DNA of 64,000 bases, from the NCBI RefSeq assembly GCF_051401765.1, contig NW_027480422.1, positions 26,182,001 to 26,246,000 of the forward strand. Reading direction: 5' to 3'. The notes under the pieces are model-generated. The model had not been told where the DNA came from and searched no databases. It saw nothing but the letters and a program-made list of their open reading frames with translations. The first letter of the stretch is position 1. Each line of letters starts with the position of its first letter. Both the position numbers and the translations under genes were made by a program. Source of the stretch: Calliopsis andreniformis (lineage: Eukaryota > Arthropoda > Insecta > Hymenoptera > Andrenidae). Of the stretch, positions 49,672 to 63,285 are shown one piece after another.

Positions 49672-52600
49672 GTCGTTGCTCCTCCAGATCCAATAGTTAG
49701 GGCCTAAGGAGTTAACGCCAGAAGCATAACGTACAATAAAAATCCAACAGTTTGTCCACCGTATAACAGGAATAATTGCAACCAGTGTGAAAGTGATGGT
49801 CATTTCTACGTTGAGGGCAACGTAGGATTCACTCTAGGGCGTTGTTCCGCCAGATCGAATAGTTAGGGACTAAGAAGTCAACACCAGAAGCATAAACTGC
49901 ATTATAAATACAACAGTTATTCCCTTATATGACAGGAATAATTGCAACCAGTGTGTAAGGTATGGTCATTTCTACGTTCCGGGCAACCTAGGCTTCACTC
50001 TAGGGCATTGCTCCACCACATCGAATAGATACAGCCTTAGAAGTCAGCGCCATAACTATAAAATACAATATAAATACTACAGTTTTTCCATTGTATAAAA
50101 TGAATAATTGCAAACAGTGTGGAAGTAATGGTTATTTCTACGTTCCGGGCAACCTAGGCTTCACGCTATGGCGTTGCTCCACCACATCGAATAGCTACGG
50201 TCTTAGGAGTCAACGCCAGAGGCATAACATACAATATAAGTACAACAGTTTTTCCATCGTATAAAACGGATAATTGCAATCAGTATGAAGGTTATGGTTA
50301 TTTCTACGTTCCGGGAAACCTAGGCTTCACTCTATGCCGTTGTTCCTCCAGATCGAATAGCTAGGGCCTAAGAAGTCTACACCAGAAGCATAAAATACAA
50401 TATAAATACAACAGTTTTTCCATCGTATAATACGAATAGTTGCAGCCAGTGTGAAAGTACTGGTCATATCTACGTTCCGGGTAACCTAGGCTTCACTCTT
50501 TGGCGTTACTCCACCAGATCGAATAGTTAGGGCCTTAGAAGTCAACGCCAGAAGCACAGAATAAAATAAAAATACAACAGTTATTCCATCGTGTAACAGG
50601 AATAATTACAACCAGTGTGAAAGCAATGGGCATTTCTACGTTCCGTGCAACCTAGGCTTCACTCTAGGGCGTTGCTCCACCAGGTCGAATAGTTAGGGCC
50701 TTAGAAAACAACTCCAGACGCATAAAACACAAGAAAAATACAACAGTTCTTTCATCGTATAACAGGAACAATTGCAACATGCCTGAAGGTAATGGTCATT
50801 TCTACGTTCCGGGAAATCTAGGCTTCTCTCTAGGGCGTTGCTCCACCAGATCGAATAGTTAGGGCCTAAGAGGTCAACGCCAGAATGTTAAAATACAATA
50901 TAAATACATCAGATTATCCATCGTATAATACGAATAATTGCAACCAGTATGAAAGTTATGGTCATTTCTACGTTCCGGGCAACCTAGGCTTCACCATAGG
51001 GCGTTGCTCCACCAGATCCAATAGTTAGGACCTTAGCAGTCAGCGCCCGAAGCTTAAAATACAATAAAAATACAAAAGTTTTTCCATCGTATAACAGGAA
51101 TAATTGCCACCAGTGTGAAAGTGATGGTCATATCTTCATTCCGGCAACCTAGGCTTCACTCTAGGTCGTTGCTCCTCCAGATAGAATAGTTAGGGCCCAG
51201 GAAGTCAACGCCAGAAGCATAAAATACAATACAAATACAACAGTTTTTCCCTTGTATAACAGGAATAATTGCAACCAGTGTGAAAGGTATGGTCATTTCT
51301 ACGTTCCGGGCAACCTAGGCTTCACTCTAGGGCGTTGCTCCACCACATCGAATAGCTGCGGCCTTAGAAGTCAACGCCTGAAGTATAAAATACAATATAA
51401 ATACAACAGGTTTTCATGTGTATAAAATGAATAATTGCAAACAGTGTGGAAGTAATGGTTATTTCTACGTTCCGGGCAACCTAGGCTTCATGCTAGGGCG
51501 TTGCTCCACGACATGAACGGCTACGGCCTTAGGAGTCAACGCCAGAGGCATAACATACAATATAAGTACAACAGTTTTTCCATCGTATAAAACGAATAAT
51601 TGCAATCAGTATGAAGGTTATGGTCATTTCTACGTCCCGGGCAACCTAGGCTTCACTCGAGGCGTTGTTCCACCAGATCCAACAGTTAGGGCCTAAGGAG
51701 TCAACGCCAGAAGCATAACGTACAATAAAAATCCAACAGTTTGTCCAGCGTATAACAGGAATAATTGCAACCAGTGTGAAAGTGATGGTCATTTCTACGT
51801 TGAGGGCAACGTAGGATTCACTCTAGGGCGTTGTTCCGCCAGATCGAATAGTTAGGGACTAAGAAGTCAACACCAGAAGCATAAACTGCATTATAAATAC
51901 AACAGTTATTCCCTTGTATGACAGGAATAGTTGCAACCAGTGTGTAAGGTATGGTCATTTCTACGTTCCGGGCAACCTAGGCTTCACTCTAGGGCATTGC
52001 TCCACCACATCGAATAGATACAGCCTTAGAAGTCAGCGCCATAACTATAAAATACAATACAAATACAACAGTTTTTCCATTGTATAAAATGAATAATTGC
52101 AAACAGTGTGGAAGTAATGGTTATTTCTACGTTCCGGGCAACCTAGGCTTCACGCTATGGCGTTGCTCCACCACATCGAATAGCTACGGTCTTAGGAGTC
52201 AACGCCAGAGGCATAACATACAATATAAGTACAACAGTTTTTCCATCGTATAAAACGAATAATTGCAATCAGTATGAAGGTTATGGTTATTTCTACGTTC
52301 CGGGAAACCTAGGCTTCACTCTATGCCGTTGTTCTTCCAGATCGAATAGCTAGGGCCTAAGAAGTCTACACCAGAAGCATAAAATACAATATAAATACAA
52401 CAGTTTTTCCATCGTATAATACGAATAGTTGCAGCCAGTGTGAAAGTACTGGTCATATCTACGTTCCGGGTAACCTAGGCTTCACTCTTTGGCGTTGCTC
52501 CACCAGATCGAATAGTTAGGGCCTTAGAGGTCAACGCCAGAAGCACAAAATAAAATAAAAATACAACAGTTATTCCATCGTGTAATACGAATAATTGCAA

Positions 52601-53984
52601 CCAGTGTGAAAGCAATGGGCATTTCTACGTTCCGTGCAGCCTAGGCATCACTCTAGGGCGTTGCTCCACCAGGTCGAATAGTTAGGGCCTTAGAAAACAA
52701 CTCCAGACGCATAAAACACAAGAAAAATACAACAGTCCTTTCATCGTATAACAGGAACAATTGCAACATGCCTGAAGGTAATGGTCATTTCTACGTTCCG
52801 GGAAATCTAGGCTTCTCTCAAGGGCGTTACTCCACCTGATCGAATAGTTAGGGCCTAATAAGTCAACGCCAGAAGCATAAAATACAATACAGATACAAGA
52901 GTTTTTCCATCGATTAACAGGAATAGTTGCAACCAGTGTGAAAGATATGGTCATTTCTACGATCAGGACAACCTAGGCTTCACTCTAGGGCGTTGCTCCA
53001 CCACATCGAATAGCTGCGGCCTTACAAGTCAACGCCTGAAGTATAAAATACAATATAAATACAACAGGTTTTCATGTGTATAAAATGAATAATTGCAAAC
53101 AGTGTGGAAGTAGTGGTTATTTCTACGTTCCGGGCAACCTAGGCTTCACGCTAGGGCGTTGCTCCACCACATCGTATTGCTACGGCCTTCGGAGTCAACG
53201 GCAGAGGCATAACATACAATATAAGTACAACAGTTTTTCCATTGCATAAAACGAATAATTGCAATCAGTATGAAGGTTATGGTCATTTCTACGTTCCGGG
53301 CAACCTAGGCTACACTCTAGGGCGTTGCTCCACCAGATCGAATCGTTAGGGCCTAAGAAGTCAACGCCAGAAGCATAAAATACGATATATGTACAACCTT
53401 TTTTCCATTGTATAAAACGAGTAATTGCAACCAGTGTGAAAGTAATGGCCATTTCTACGTTTCGGGCATCCTAGACTTAACTCTGAGGCATTGCTCCACC
53501 AGATCGAATACATAGGGCCTTAGAAGTCAACGCCAGAAGCATAAAGTACAATTAAAATCCAACAGTATGTCAGTCGTATAACAGGAATAATTGCAACAAG
53601 CGTGAAGGTAACGGTCATTTCTACGTTCCTGGCGGCCTAGACTTAACTCAGAGGCATTGCTCCACCCGATCGAATACATAGGTCCTTAGAAGTCAACGCC
53701 AGAAGTGTAAAGTACAATCAAAATCCAACAGTTTGTCCATCGTATAGCATGAATAATTGCAACCAGAATGAAAGTAATGGTCATTTCTACGTTTCGGGCA
53801 ACCTAGGCTTCACTCTAGGGCGTTGATCCACTACACCGAATAGCTACGGCCTTAGAAGTCAACGCCAGAAACATAAAATACAATATAAATCCAACAGTTT
53901 TTCCATGGTATAACAGGAATAATTGCAACAAGCGTGAAGGTAATGGTCATTTCTACGTTCCGGGCAACCTAGGCTTCACTCTAG
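49672..53984 (+). repeat. Higher-order repeat H, unit 1 (4313 bp)
   Basis: Starts at the rare GTCGTTGCTCCTCCAGATCC variant (49672) that recurs at 53985 and 58629. It contains two related halves: marker TTGAGGGCAACGTAGG at 49811 and 51800 (1989 bp, 12 monomers less 3), and marker GCCTGAAGG at 50781 and 52770, also 1989 bp apart. The halves diverge after the second marker and realign about ten monomers apart (near 51354 and 53013). Confidence 0.85.
53336..53344 (+). promoter_or_regulatory. Pol III B-box-like word GATCGAATC
   Basis: Copy of the 48361 site within H unit 1, with the T6 run about 55 bp downstream. No A-box seen. Confidence 0.15.
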
Positions 53985-56900
53985 GTCGTTGCTCCTCCAG
54001 ATCCAATAGTTAGGGCCTAAGGAGTTAACGCCAGAAGCATAACGTACAATAAAAATCCAACAGTTTGTCCACCGTATAACAGGAATAATTGCAACCAGTG
54101 TGAAAGTGATGGTCATTTCTACGTTGAGGGCAACGTAGGATTCACTCTAGGGCGTTGTTCCGCCAGATCGAATAGTTAGGGACTAAGAAGTCAACACCAG
54201 AAGCATAAACTGCATTATAAATACAACAGTTATTCCCTTGTATGACAGGAATAATTGCAACCAGTGTGTAAGGTATGGTCATTTCTACGTTCCGGGCAAC
54301 CTAGGCTTCACTCTAGGGCATTGCTCCACCACATCGAATAGATACAGCCTTAGAAGTCAGCGCCATAACTATAAAATACAATATAAATACTACAGTTTTT
54401 CCATTGTATAAAATGAATAATTGCAATCAGTATGAAGGTTATGGTTATTTCTACGTTCCGGGAAACCTAGGCTTCACTCTATGCCGTTGTTCCTCCAGAT
54501 CGAATAGCTAGGGCCTAAGAAGTCTACACCAGAAGCATAAAATACAATATAAATACAACAGTTTTTCCATCGTATAATACGAATAGTTGCAGCCAGTGTG
54601 AAAGTACTGGTCATATCTACGTTCCGGGTAACCTAGGCTTCACTCTTTGGCGTTACTCCACCAGATCGAATAGTTAGGGCCTTAGAAGTCAACGCCAGAA
54701 GCACAGAAGAAAATAAAAATACAACAGTTATTCCATCGTGTAACAGGAATAATTACAACCAGTGTGAAAGCAATGGGCATTTCTACGTTCCGTGCAACCT
54801 AGGCTTCACTCTAGGGCGTTGCTCCACCAGGTCGAATAGTTAGGGCCTTAGAAAACAACTCCAGACGCATAAAACACAAGAAAAATACAACAGTTCTTTC
54901 ATCGTATAACAGGAACAATTGCAACATGCCTGAAGGTAATGGTCATTTCTACGTTCCGGGAAATCTAGACTTCTCTCTAGGGCGTTGCTCCACCAGATCC
55001 AATAGTTAGGACCTTAGCAGTCAGCGCCCGAAGCTTAAAATACAATAAAAATACAAAAGTTTTTCCATCGTATAACAGGAATAATTGCCACCAGTGTGAA
55101 AGTGATGGTCATATCTTCATTCCGGCAACCTAGGCTTCACTCTAGGTCGTTGCTCCTCCAGATAGAATAGTTAGGGCCCAGGAAGTCAACGCCAGAAGCA
55201 TAAAATACAATACAAATACAACAGTTTTTCCCTTGTATAACAGGAATAATTGCAACCAGTGTGAAAGGTATGGTCATTTCTACGTTCCGGGCAACCTAGG
55301 CTTCACTCTAGGGCGTTGCTCCACCACATCGAATAGCTGCGGCCTTAGAAGTCAACGCCTGAAGTATAAAATACAATATAAATACAACAGGTTTTCATGT
55401 GTATAAAATGAATAATTGCAAACAGTGTGGAAGTAATGGTTATTTCTACGTTCCGGGCAACCTAGGCTTCATGCTAGGGCGTTGCTCCACGACATGAACG
55501 GCTACGGCCTTAGGAGTCAACGCCAGAGGCATAACATACAATATAAGTACAACAGTTTTTCCATCGTATAAAACGAATAATTGCAATCAGTATGAAGGTT
55601 ATGGTCATTTCTACGTCCCGGGCAACCTAGGCTTCACTCGAGGCGTTGTTCCACCAGATCCAACAGTTAGGGCCTAAGGAGTCAACGCCAGAAGCATAAC
55701 GTACAATAAAAATCCAACAGTTTGTCCAGTGTATAACAGGAATAATTGCAACCAGTGTGAAAGTGATGGTCATTTCTACGTTGAGGGCAACGTAGGATTC
55801 ACTCTAGGGCGTTGTTCCGCCAGATCGAATAGTTAGGGACTAAGAAGTCAACACCAGAAGCATAAACTGCATTATAAATACAACAGTTATTCCCTTGTAT
55901 GACAGGAATAGTTGCAACCAGTGTGTAAGGTATGGTCATTTCTACGTTCCGGGCAACCTAGGCTTCACTCTAGGGCATTGCTCCACCACATCGAATAGAT
56001 ACAGCCTTAGAAGTCAGCGCCATAACTATAAAATACAATACAAATACAACAGTTTTTCCATTGTATAAAATGAATAATTGCAAACAGTGTGGAAGTAATG
56101 GTTATTTCTACGTTCCGGGCAACCTAGGCTTCACGCTATGGCGTTGCTCCACCACATCGAATAGCTACGGTCTTAGGAGTCAACGCCAGAGGCATAACAT
56201 ACAATATAAGTACAACAGTTTTTCCATCGTATAAAACGAATAATTGCAATCAGTATGAAGGTTATGGTTATTTCTACGTTCCGGGAAACCTAGGCTTCAC
56301 TCTATGCCGTTGTTCTTCCAGATCGAATAGCTAGGGCCTAAGAAGTCTACACCAGAAGCATAAAATACAATATAAATACAACAGTTTTTCCATCGTATAA
56401 TACGAATAGTTGCAGCCAGTGTGAAAGTACTGGTCATATCTACGTTCCGGGTAACCTAGGCTTCACTCTTTGGCGTTGCTCCACCAGATCGAATAGTTAG
56501 GGCCTTAGAGGTCAACGCCAGAAGCACAAAATAAAATAAAAATACAACAGTTATTCCATCGTGTAATACGAATAATTGCAACCAGTGTGAAAGCAATGGG
56601 CATTTCTACGTTCCGTGCAGCCTAGGCATCACTCTAGGGCGTTGCTCTACCAGGTCGAATAGTTAGGGCCTTAGAAAACAACTCCAGACGCATAAAACAC
56701 AAGAAAAATACAACAGTCCTTTCATCGTATAACAGGAACAATTGCAACATGCCTGAAGGTAATGGTCATTTCTACGTTCCGGGAAATCTAGGCTTCTCTC
56801 AAGGGCGTTACTCCACCTGATCGAATAGTTAGGGCCTAATAAGTCAACGCCAGAAGCATAAAATACAATACAGATACAAGAGTTTTTCCATCGATTAACA

Positions 56901-58628
56901 GGAATAGTTGCAACCAGTGTGAAAGATATGGTCATTTCTACGATCAGGACAACCTAGGCTTCACTCTAGGGCGTTGCTCCACCACATCGAATAGCTGCGG
57001 CCTTACAAGTCAACGCCTGAAGTATAAAATACAATATAAATACAACAGGTTTTCATGTGTATAAAATGAATAATTGCAAACAGTGTGGAAGTAGTGGTTA
57101 TTTCTACGTTCCGGGCAACCTAGGCTTCACGCTAGGGCGTTGCTCCACCACATCGAATAGTTACGGCCTTGGGAGTCAACGCCAGAGGGATAACATACAA
57201 TATAAGTACAACAGTTTTTCCATTGTATAAAACGAATAATTGCTACCAGTGTGAAAGTTTAGGTCATTTCTGCGTTCCAGGCCCCATAGGCTTCACTCTT
57301 GGACGTTGCCCCACCCGATCGAATAGCTAGGACCTTAGAAGTCAAAGCCAGACGCAGAAAATGCAATATAAATACAACAGTTATTCCTTCGTATAACAGG
57401 AATAATTACAACCAGTGTGAAAGTAATGGGCATTTCTACGTTCCCGGCAAGCTGGCTTCACCCTAGGGCGTTGCTCCACCAGAACCAATAGTTAGGACCT
57501 AAGAAGTCAACGCCAGAAGCATAAAATACAAAATAGATACAACAGTTTTTCCGTCATATAACAGGAATAATTGCAACCAGTGTGAAAGTGATGGTCATTT
57601 CTACGTTCCGGGCAACCTAGGCTTCACTCTAGGGCGTTGTTCCTCCAGATCGAATAGGTAGAGCCCAAGAAGTCTACACCAGAAGCTTAAACTGCAATAT
57701 AAATACAACAGTTATTCCCTTGTATAACAGTAATAATTGCAACCAGTTTGTAAGGTATGGTCATTTCTACGTTCCGGGCATCCTAGGCTTCACGCTATGG
57801 CGTTGCTCCACCACATCGTATTGCTACGGCCTTCGGAGTCAACGGCAGAGGCATAACATACAATATAAGTACAACAGTTTTTCCATTGCATAAAACGAAT
57901 AATTGCAATCAGTATGAAGGTTATGGTCATTTCTACGTTCCGGGCAACCTAGGCTACACTCTAGGGCGTTGCTCCACCAGATCGAATCGTTAGGGCCTAA
58001 GAAGTCAACGCCAGAAGCATAAAATACGATATATGTACAACCTTTTTTCCATTGTATAAAACGAGTAATTGCAACCAGTGTGAAAGTAATGGCCATTTCT
58101 ACGTTTCGGGCATCCTAGACTTAACTCTGAGGCATTGCTCCACCAGATCGAATACATAGGGCCTTAGAAGTCAACGCCAGAAGCATAAAGTACAATTAAA
58201 ATCCAACAGTATGTCAGTCGTATAACAGGAATAATTGCAACAAGCGTGAAGGTAACGGTCATTTCTACGTTCCTGGCGGCCTAGACTTAACTCAGAGGCA
58301 TTGCTCCACCCGATCGAATACATAGGTCCTTAGAAGTCAACGCCAGAAGTGTAAAGTACAATCAAAATCCAACAGTTTGTCCATCGTATAGCATGAATAA
58401 TTGCAACCAGAATGAAAGTAATGGTCATTTCTACGTTTCGGGCAACCTAGGCTTCACTCTAGGGCGTTGATCCACTACACCGAATAGCTACGGCCTTAGA
58501 AGTCAACGCCAGAAACATAAAATACAATATAAATCCAACAGTTTTTCCATGGTATAACAGGAATAATTGCAACAAGCGTGAAGGTAATGGTCATTTCTAC
58601 GTTCCGGGCAACCTAGGCTTCACTCTAG
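53985..58628 (+). repeat. Higher-order repeat H, unit 2 (4644 bp)
   Basis: Same order as unit 1 but with one monomer lost between markers 54124 and 54928 and another between 54928 and 55781. About four monomers are gained at about 57220-57790; these match 47600-48170 (offset 9619). The half starting at 55781 is nearly identical to that at 51800 for about 1.4 kb (offset 3981; one difference noted near 56647, GCTCTACC for GCTCCACC). Confidence 0.85.
57980..57988 (+). promoter_or_regulatory. Pol III B-box-like word GATCGAATC
   Basis: Copy of the 48361 site within H unit 2, with the T6 run downstream. No A-box seen. Confidence 0.15.
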
Positions 58629-61600
58629 GTCGTTGCTCCTCCAGATCCAATAGTTAGGGCCTAAGGAGTTAACGCCAGAAGCATAACGTACAATAAAAAT
58701 CCAACAGTTTGTCCACCGTATAACAGGAATAATTGCAACCAGTGTGAAAGTGATGGTCATTTCTACGTTGAGGGCAACGTAGGATTCACTCTAGGGCGTT
58801 GTTCCGCCAGATCGAATAGTTAGGGACTAAGAAGTCAACACCAGAAGCATAAACTGCATTATAAATACAACAGTTATTCCCTTGTATGACAGGAATAATT
58901 GCAACCAGTGTGTAAGGTATGGTCATTTCTACGTTCCGGGCAACCTAGGCTTCACTCTAGGGCATTGCTCCACCACATCGAATAGATACAGCCTTAGAAG
59001 TCAGCGCCATAACTATAAAATACAATATAAATACTACAGTTTTTCCATTGTATAAAATGAATAATTGCAAACAGTGTGGAAGTAATGGTTATTTCTACGT
59101 TCCGGGCAACCTAGGCTTCACGCTATGGCGTTGCTCCACCACATCGAATAGCTACGGTCTTAGGAGTCAACGCCAGAGGCATAACATACAATATAAGTAC
59201 AACAGTTTTTCCATCGTATAAAACGGATAATTGCAATCAGTATGAAGGTTATGGTTATTTCTACGTTCCGGGAAACCTAGGCTTCACTCTATGCCGTTGT
59301 TCCTCCAGATCGAATAGCTAGGGCCTAAGAAGTCTACACCAGAAGCATAAAATACAATATAAATACAACAGTTTTTCCATCGTATAATACGAATAGTTGC
59401 AGCCAGTGTGAAAGTACTGGTCATATCTACGTTCCGGGTAACCTAGGCTTCACTCTTTGGCGTTACTCCACCAGATCGAATAGTTAGGGCCTTAGAAGTC
59501 AACGCCAGAAGCACAGAATAAAATAAAAATACAACAGTTATTCCATCGTGTAACAGGAATAATTACAACCAGTGTGAAAGCAATGGGCATTTCTACGTTC
59601 CGTGCAACCTAGGCTTCACTCTAGGGCGTTGCTCCACCAGGTCGAATAGTTAGGGCCTTAGAAAACAACTCCAGACGCATAAAACACAAGAAAAATACAA
59701 CAGTTCTTTCATCGTATAACAGGAACAATTGCAACATGCCTGAAGGTAATGGTCATTTCTACGTTCCGGGAAATCTAGGCTTCTCTCTAGGGCGTTGCTC
59801 CACCAGATCGAATAGTTAGGGCCTAAGAGGTCAACGCCAGAATGTTAAAATACAATATAAATACATCAGATTATCCATCGTATAATACGAATAATTGCAA
59901 CCAGTATGAAAGTTATGGTCATTTCTACGTTCCGGGCAACCTAGGCTTCACCATAGGGCGTTGCTCCACCAGATCCAATAGTTAGGACCTTAGCAGTCAG
60001 CGCCCGAAGCTTAAAATACAATAAAAATACAAAAGTTTTTCCATCGTATAACAGGAATAATTGCCACCAGTGTGAAAGTGATGGTCATATCTTCATTCCG
60101 GCAACCTAGGCTTCACTCTAGGTCGTTGCTCCTCCAGATAGAATAGTTAGGGCCCAGGAAGTCAACGCCAGAAGCATAAAATACAATACAAATACAACAG
60201 TTTTTCCCTTGTATAACAGGAATAATTGCAACCAGTGTGAAAGGTATGGTCATTTCTACGTTCCGGGCAACCTAGGCTTCACTCTAGGGCGTTGCTCCAC
60301 CACATCGAATAGCTGCGGCCTTAGAAGTCAACGCCTGAAGTATAAAATACAATATAAATACAACAGGTTTTCATGTGTATAAAATGAATAATTGCAAACA
60401 GTGTGGAAGTAATGGTTATTTCTACGTTCCGGGCAACCTAGGCTTCATGCTAGGGCGTTGCTCCACGACATGAACGGCTACGGCCTTAGGAGTCAACGCC
60501 AGAGGCATAACATACAATATAAGTACAACAGTTTTTCCATCGTATAAAACGAATAATTGCAATCAGTATGAAGGTTATGGTCATTTCTACGTCCCGGGCA
60601 ACCTAGGCTTCACTCGAGGCGTTGTTCCACCAGATCCAACAGTTAGGGCCTAAGGAGTCAACGCCAGAAGCATAACGTACAATAAAAATCCAACAGTTTG
60701 TCCAGCGTATAACAGGAATAATTGCAACCAGTGTGAAAGTGATGGTCATTTCTACGTTGAGGGCAACGTAGGATTCACTCTAGGGCGTTGTTCCGCCAGA
60801 TCGAATAGTTAGGGACTAAGAAGTCAACACCAGAAGCATAAACTGCATTATAAATACAACAGTTATTCCCTTGTATGACAGGAATAGTTGCAACCAGTGT
60901 GTAAGGTATGGTCATTTCTACGTTCCGGGCAACCTAGGCTTCACTCTAGGGCATTGCTCCACCACATCGAATAGATACAGCCTTAGAAGTCAGCGCCATA
61001 ACTATAAAATACAATACAAATACAACAGTTTTTCCATTGTATAAAATGAATAATTGCAAACAGTGTGGAAGTAATGGTTATTTCTACGTTCCGGGCAACC
61101 TAGGCTTCACGCTATGGCGTTGCTCCACCACATCGAATAGCTACGGTCTTAGGAGTCAACGCCAGAGGCATAACATACAATATAAGTACAACAGTTTTTC
61201 CATCGTATAAAACGAATAATTGCAATCAGTATGAAGGTTATGGTTATTTCTACGTTCCGGGAAACCTAGGCTTCACTCTATGCCGTTGTTCTTCCAGATC
61301 GAATAGCTAGGGCCTAAGAAGTCTACACCAGAAGCATAAAATACAATATAAATACAACAGTTTTTCCATCGTATAATACGAATAGTTGCAGCCAGTGTGA
61401 AAGTACTGGTCATATCTACGTTCCGGGTAACCTAGGCTTCACTCTTTGGCGTTGCTCCACCAGATCGAATAGTTAGGGCCTTAGAGGTCAACGCCAGAAG
61501 CACAAAATAAAATAAAAATACAACAGTTATTCCATCGTGTAATACGAATAATTGCAACCAGTGTGAAAGCAATGGGCATTTCTACGTTCCGTGCAGCCTA

Positions 61601-61837
61601 GGCATCACTCTAGGGCGTTGCTCCACCAGGTCGAATAGTTAGGGCCTTAGAAAACAACTCCAGACGCATAAAACACAAGAAAAATACAACAGTCCTTTCA
61701 TCGTATAACAGGAACAATTGCAACATGCCTGAAGGTAATGGTCATTTCTACGTTCCGGGAAATCTAGGCTTCTCTCAAGGGCGTTACTCCACCTGATCGA
61801 ATAGTTAGGGCCTAATAAGTCAACGCCAGAAGCATAA

Positions 61838-61980
61838 AATACGATATATGTACAACAGTTTTTCCACTGTATAATATGAATAATTGCAAACAGTGTGGAA
61901 GTAATGGTCATTTCTACGTTCCGGTCAACCTAGGCTTCACTCTAGGGCGTTGTTCCTCCAGATCGAAGAGCTAGGGCCTA
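61838..61980 (+). repeat. One-monomer patch shared with 49063-49205
   Basis: Sequence GATATATGTACAACAG through GATCGAAGAGCTAGGGCC matches 49063-49205, while the flanks on both sides match the H unit (56663-56870 type to the left, 51700 type to the right). It is less than one monomer long. Gene conversion or two close exchanges would explain it. Confidence 0.65.
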
Positions 61981-62917
61981 AGGAGTCAACGCCAGAAGCA
62001 TAACGTACAATAAAAATCCAACAGTTTGTCCACCGTATAACAGGAATAATTGCAACCAGTGTGAAAGTGATGGTCATTTCTACGTTGAGGGCAACGTAGG
62101 ATTCACTCTAGGGCGTTGTTCCGCCAGATCGAATAGTTAGGGACTAAGAAGTCAACACCAGAAGCATAAACTGCATTATAAATACAACAGTTATTCCCTT
62201 GTATGACAGGAATAGTTGCAACCAGTGTGTAAGGTATGGTCATTTCTACGTTCCGGGCAACCTAGGCTTCACTCTAGGGCATTGCTCCACCACATCGAAT
62301 AGATACAGCCTTAGAAGTCATCGCCATAACTATAAAATACAATTCAAATACAACAGTTTTTCCATTGTATAAAATGAATAATTGCAAACAGTGTGGAAGT
62401 AATGGTTATTTCTACGTTGCGGGCAACCTAGGCTTCACGCTATGGCGTTGCTCCACCACATCGAATAGCTACGGTCTTAGGAGTCAACGCCAGAGGCATA
62501 ACATACAATATAAGTACAACAGTTTTTCCATCGTATAAAACGAATAATTGCAATCAGTATGAAGGTTATGGTTATTTCTACGTTCCGGGAAACCTAGGCT
62601 TCACTCTATGCCGTTGTTCTTCCAGATCGAATAGCTAGGGCCTAAGAAGTCTACACCAGAAGCATAAAATACAATATAAATACAACAGTTTTTCCATCGT
62701 ATAATACGAATAGTTGCAGCCAGTGTGAAAGTACTGGTCATATCTACGTTCCGGGTAACCTAGGCTTCACTCTTTGGCGTTGCTCCACCAGATCGAATAG
62801 TTAGGGCCTTAGAGGTCAACGCCAGAAGCACAAAATAAAATAAAAATACAACAGTTATTCCATCGTGTAATACGAATAATTGCAACCAGTATGAAAGCAA
62901 TGGGCATTTCTACGTTC

Positions 62918-62945
62918 CGTGCAGCCTAGGGCGTTGTTCCTCCAG
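62918..62945 (+). repeat. Out-of-register junction with a 12-bp loss
   Basis: The monomer reads CCGTGCAGCCTAGGGCGTTG where the parent at about 56610-56645 has CCTAGG, then CATCACTCTAGG, then GCG. Twelve bases between two CTAGG copies are missing. Left of the junction follows the 56600/61590 monomer; right of it follows the 57636 monomer. This is an exchange aligned on the wrong CTAGG of the dyad, and the largest single break of the 166-bp step in the window. Confidence 0.8.
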
Positions 62946-63276
62946 ATCGAATAGGTAGAGCCCAAGAAGTCTACACCAGAAGCTTAAACTGCAATATAAA
63001 TACAACAGTTATTCCCTTGTATAACAGTAATAATTGCAACCAGTTTGTAAGGTATGGTCATTTCTACGTTCCGGGCATCCTAGGCTTCACGCTATGGCGT
63101 TGCTCCACCACATCGTATTGCTACGGCCTTCGGAGTCAACGGCAGAGGCATAACATACAATATAAGTACAACAGTTTTTCCATTGCATAAAACGAATAAT
63201 TGCAATCAGTATGAAGGTTATGGTCATTTCTACGTTCCGGGCAACCTAGGCTACACTCTAGGGCGTTGCTCCACCA

Positions 63277-63285
63277 GATCGAATC
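63277..63285 (+). promoter_or_regulatory. Pol III B-box-like word GATCGAATC
   Basis: Copy of the 48361 site within H unit 3, with the T6 run downstream. No A-box seen. Confidence 0.15.
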
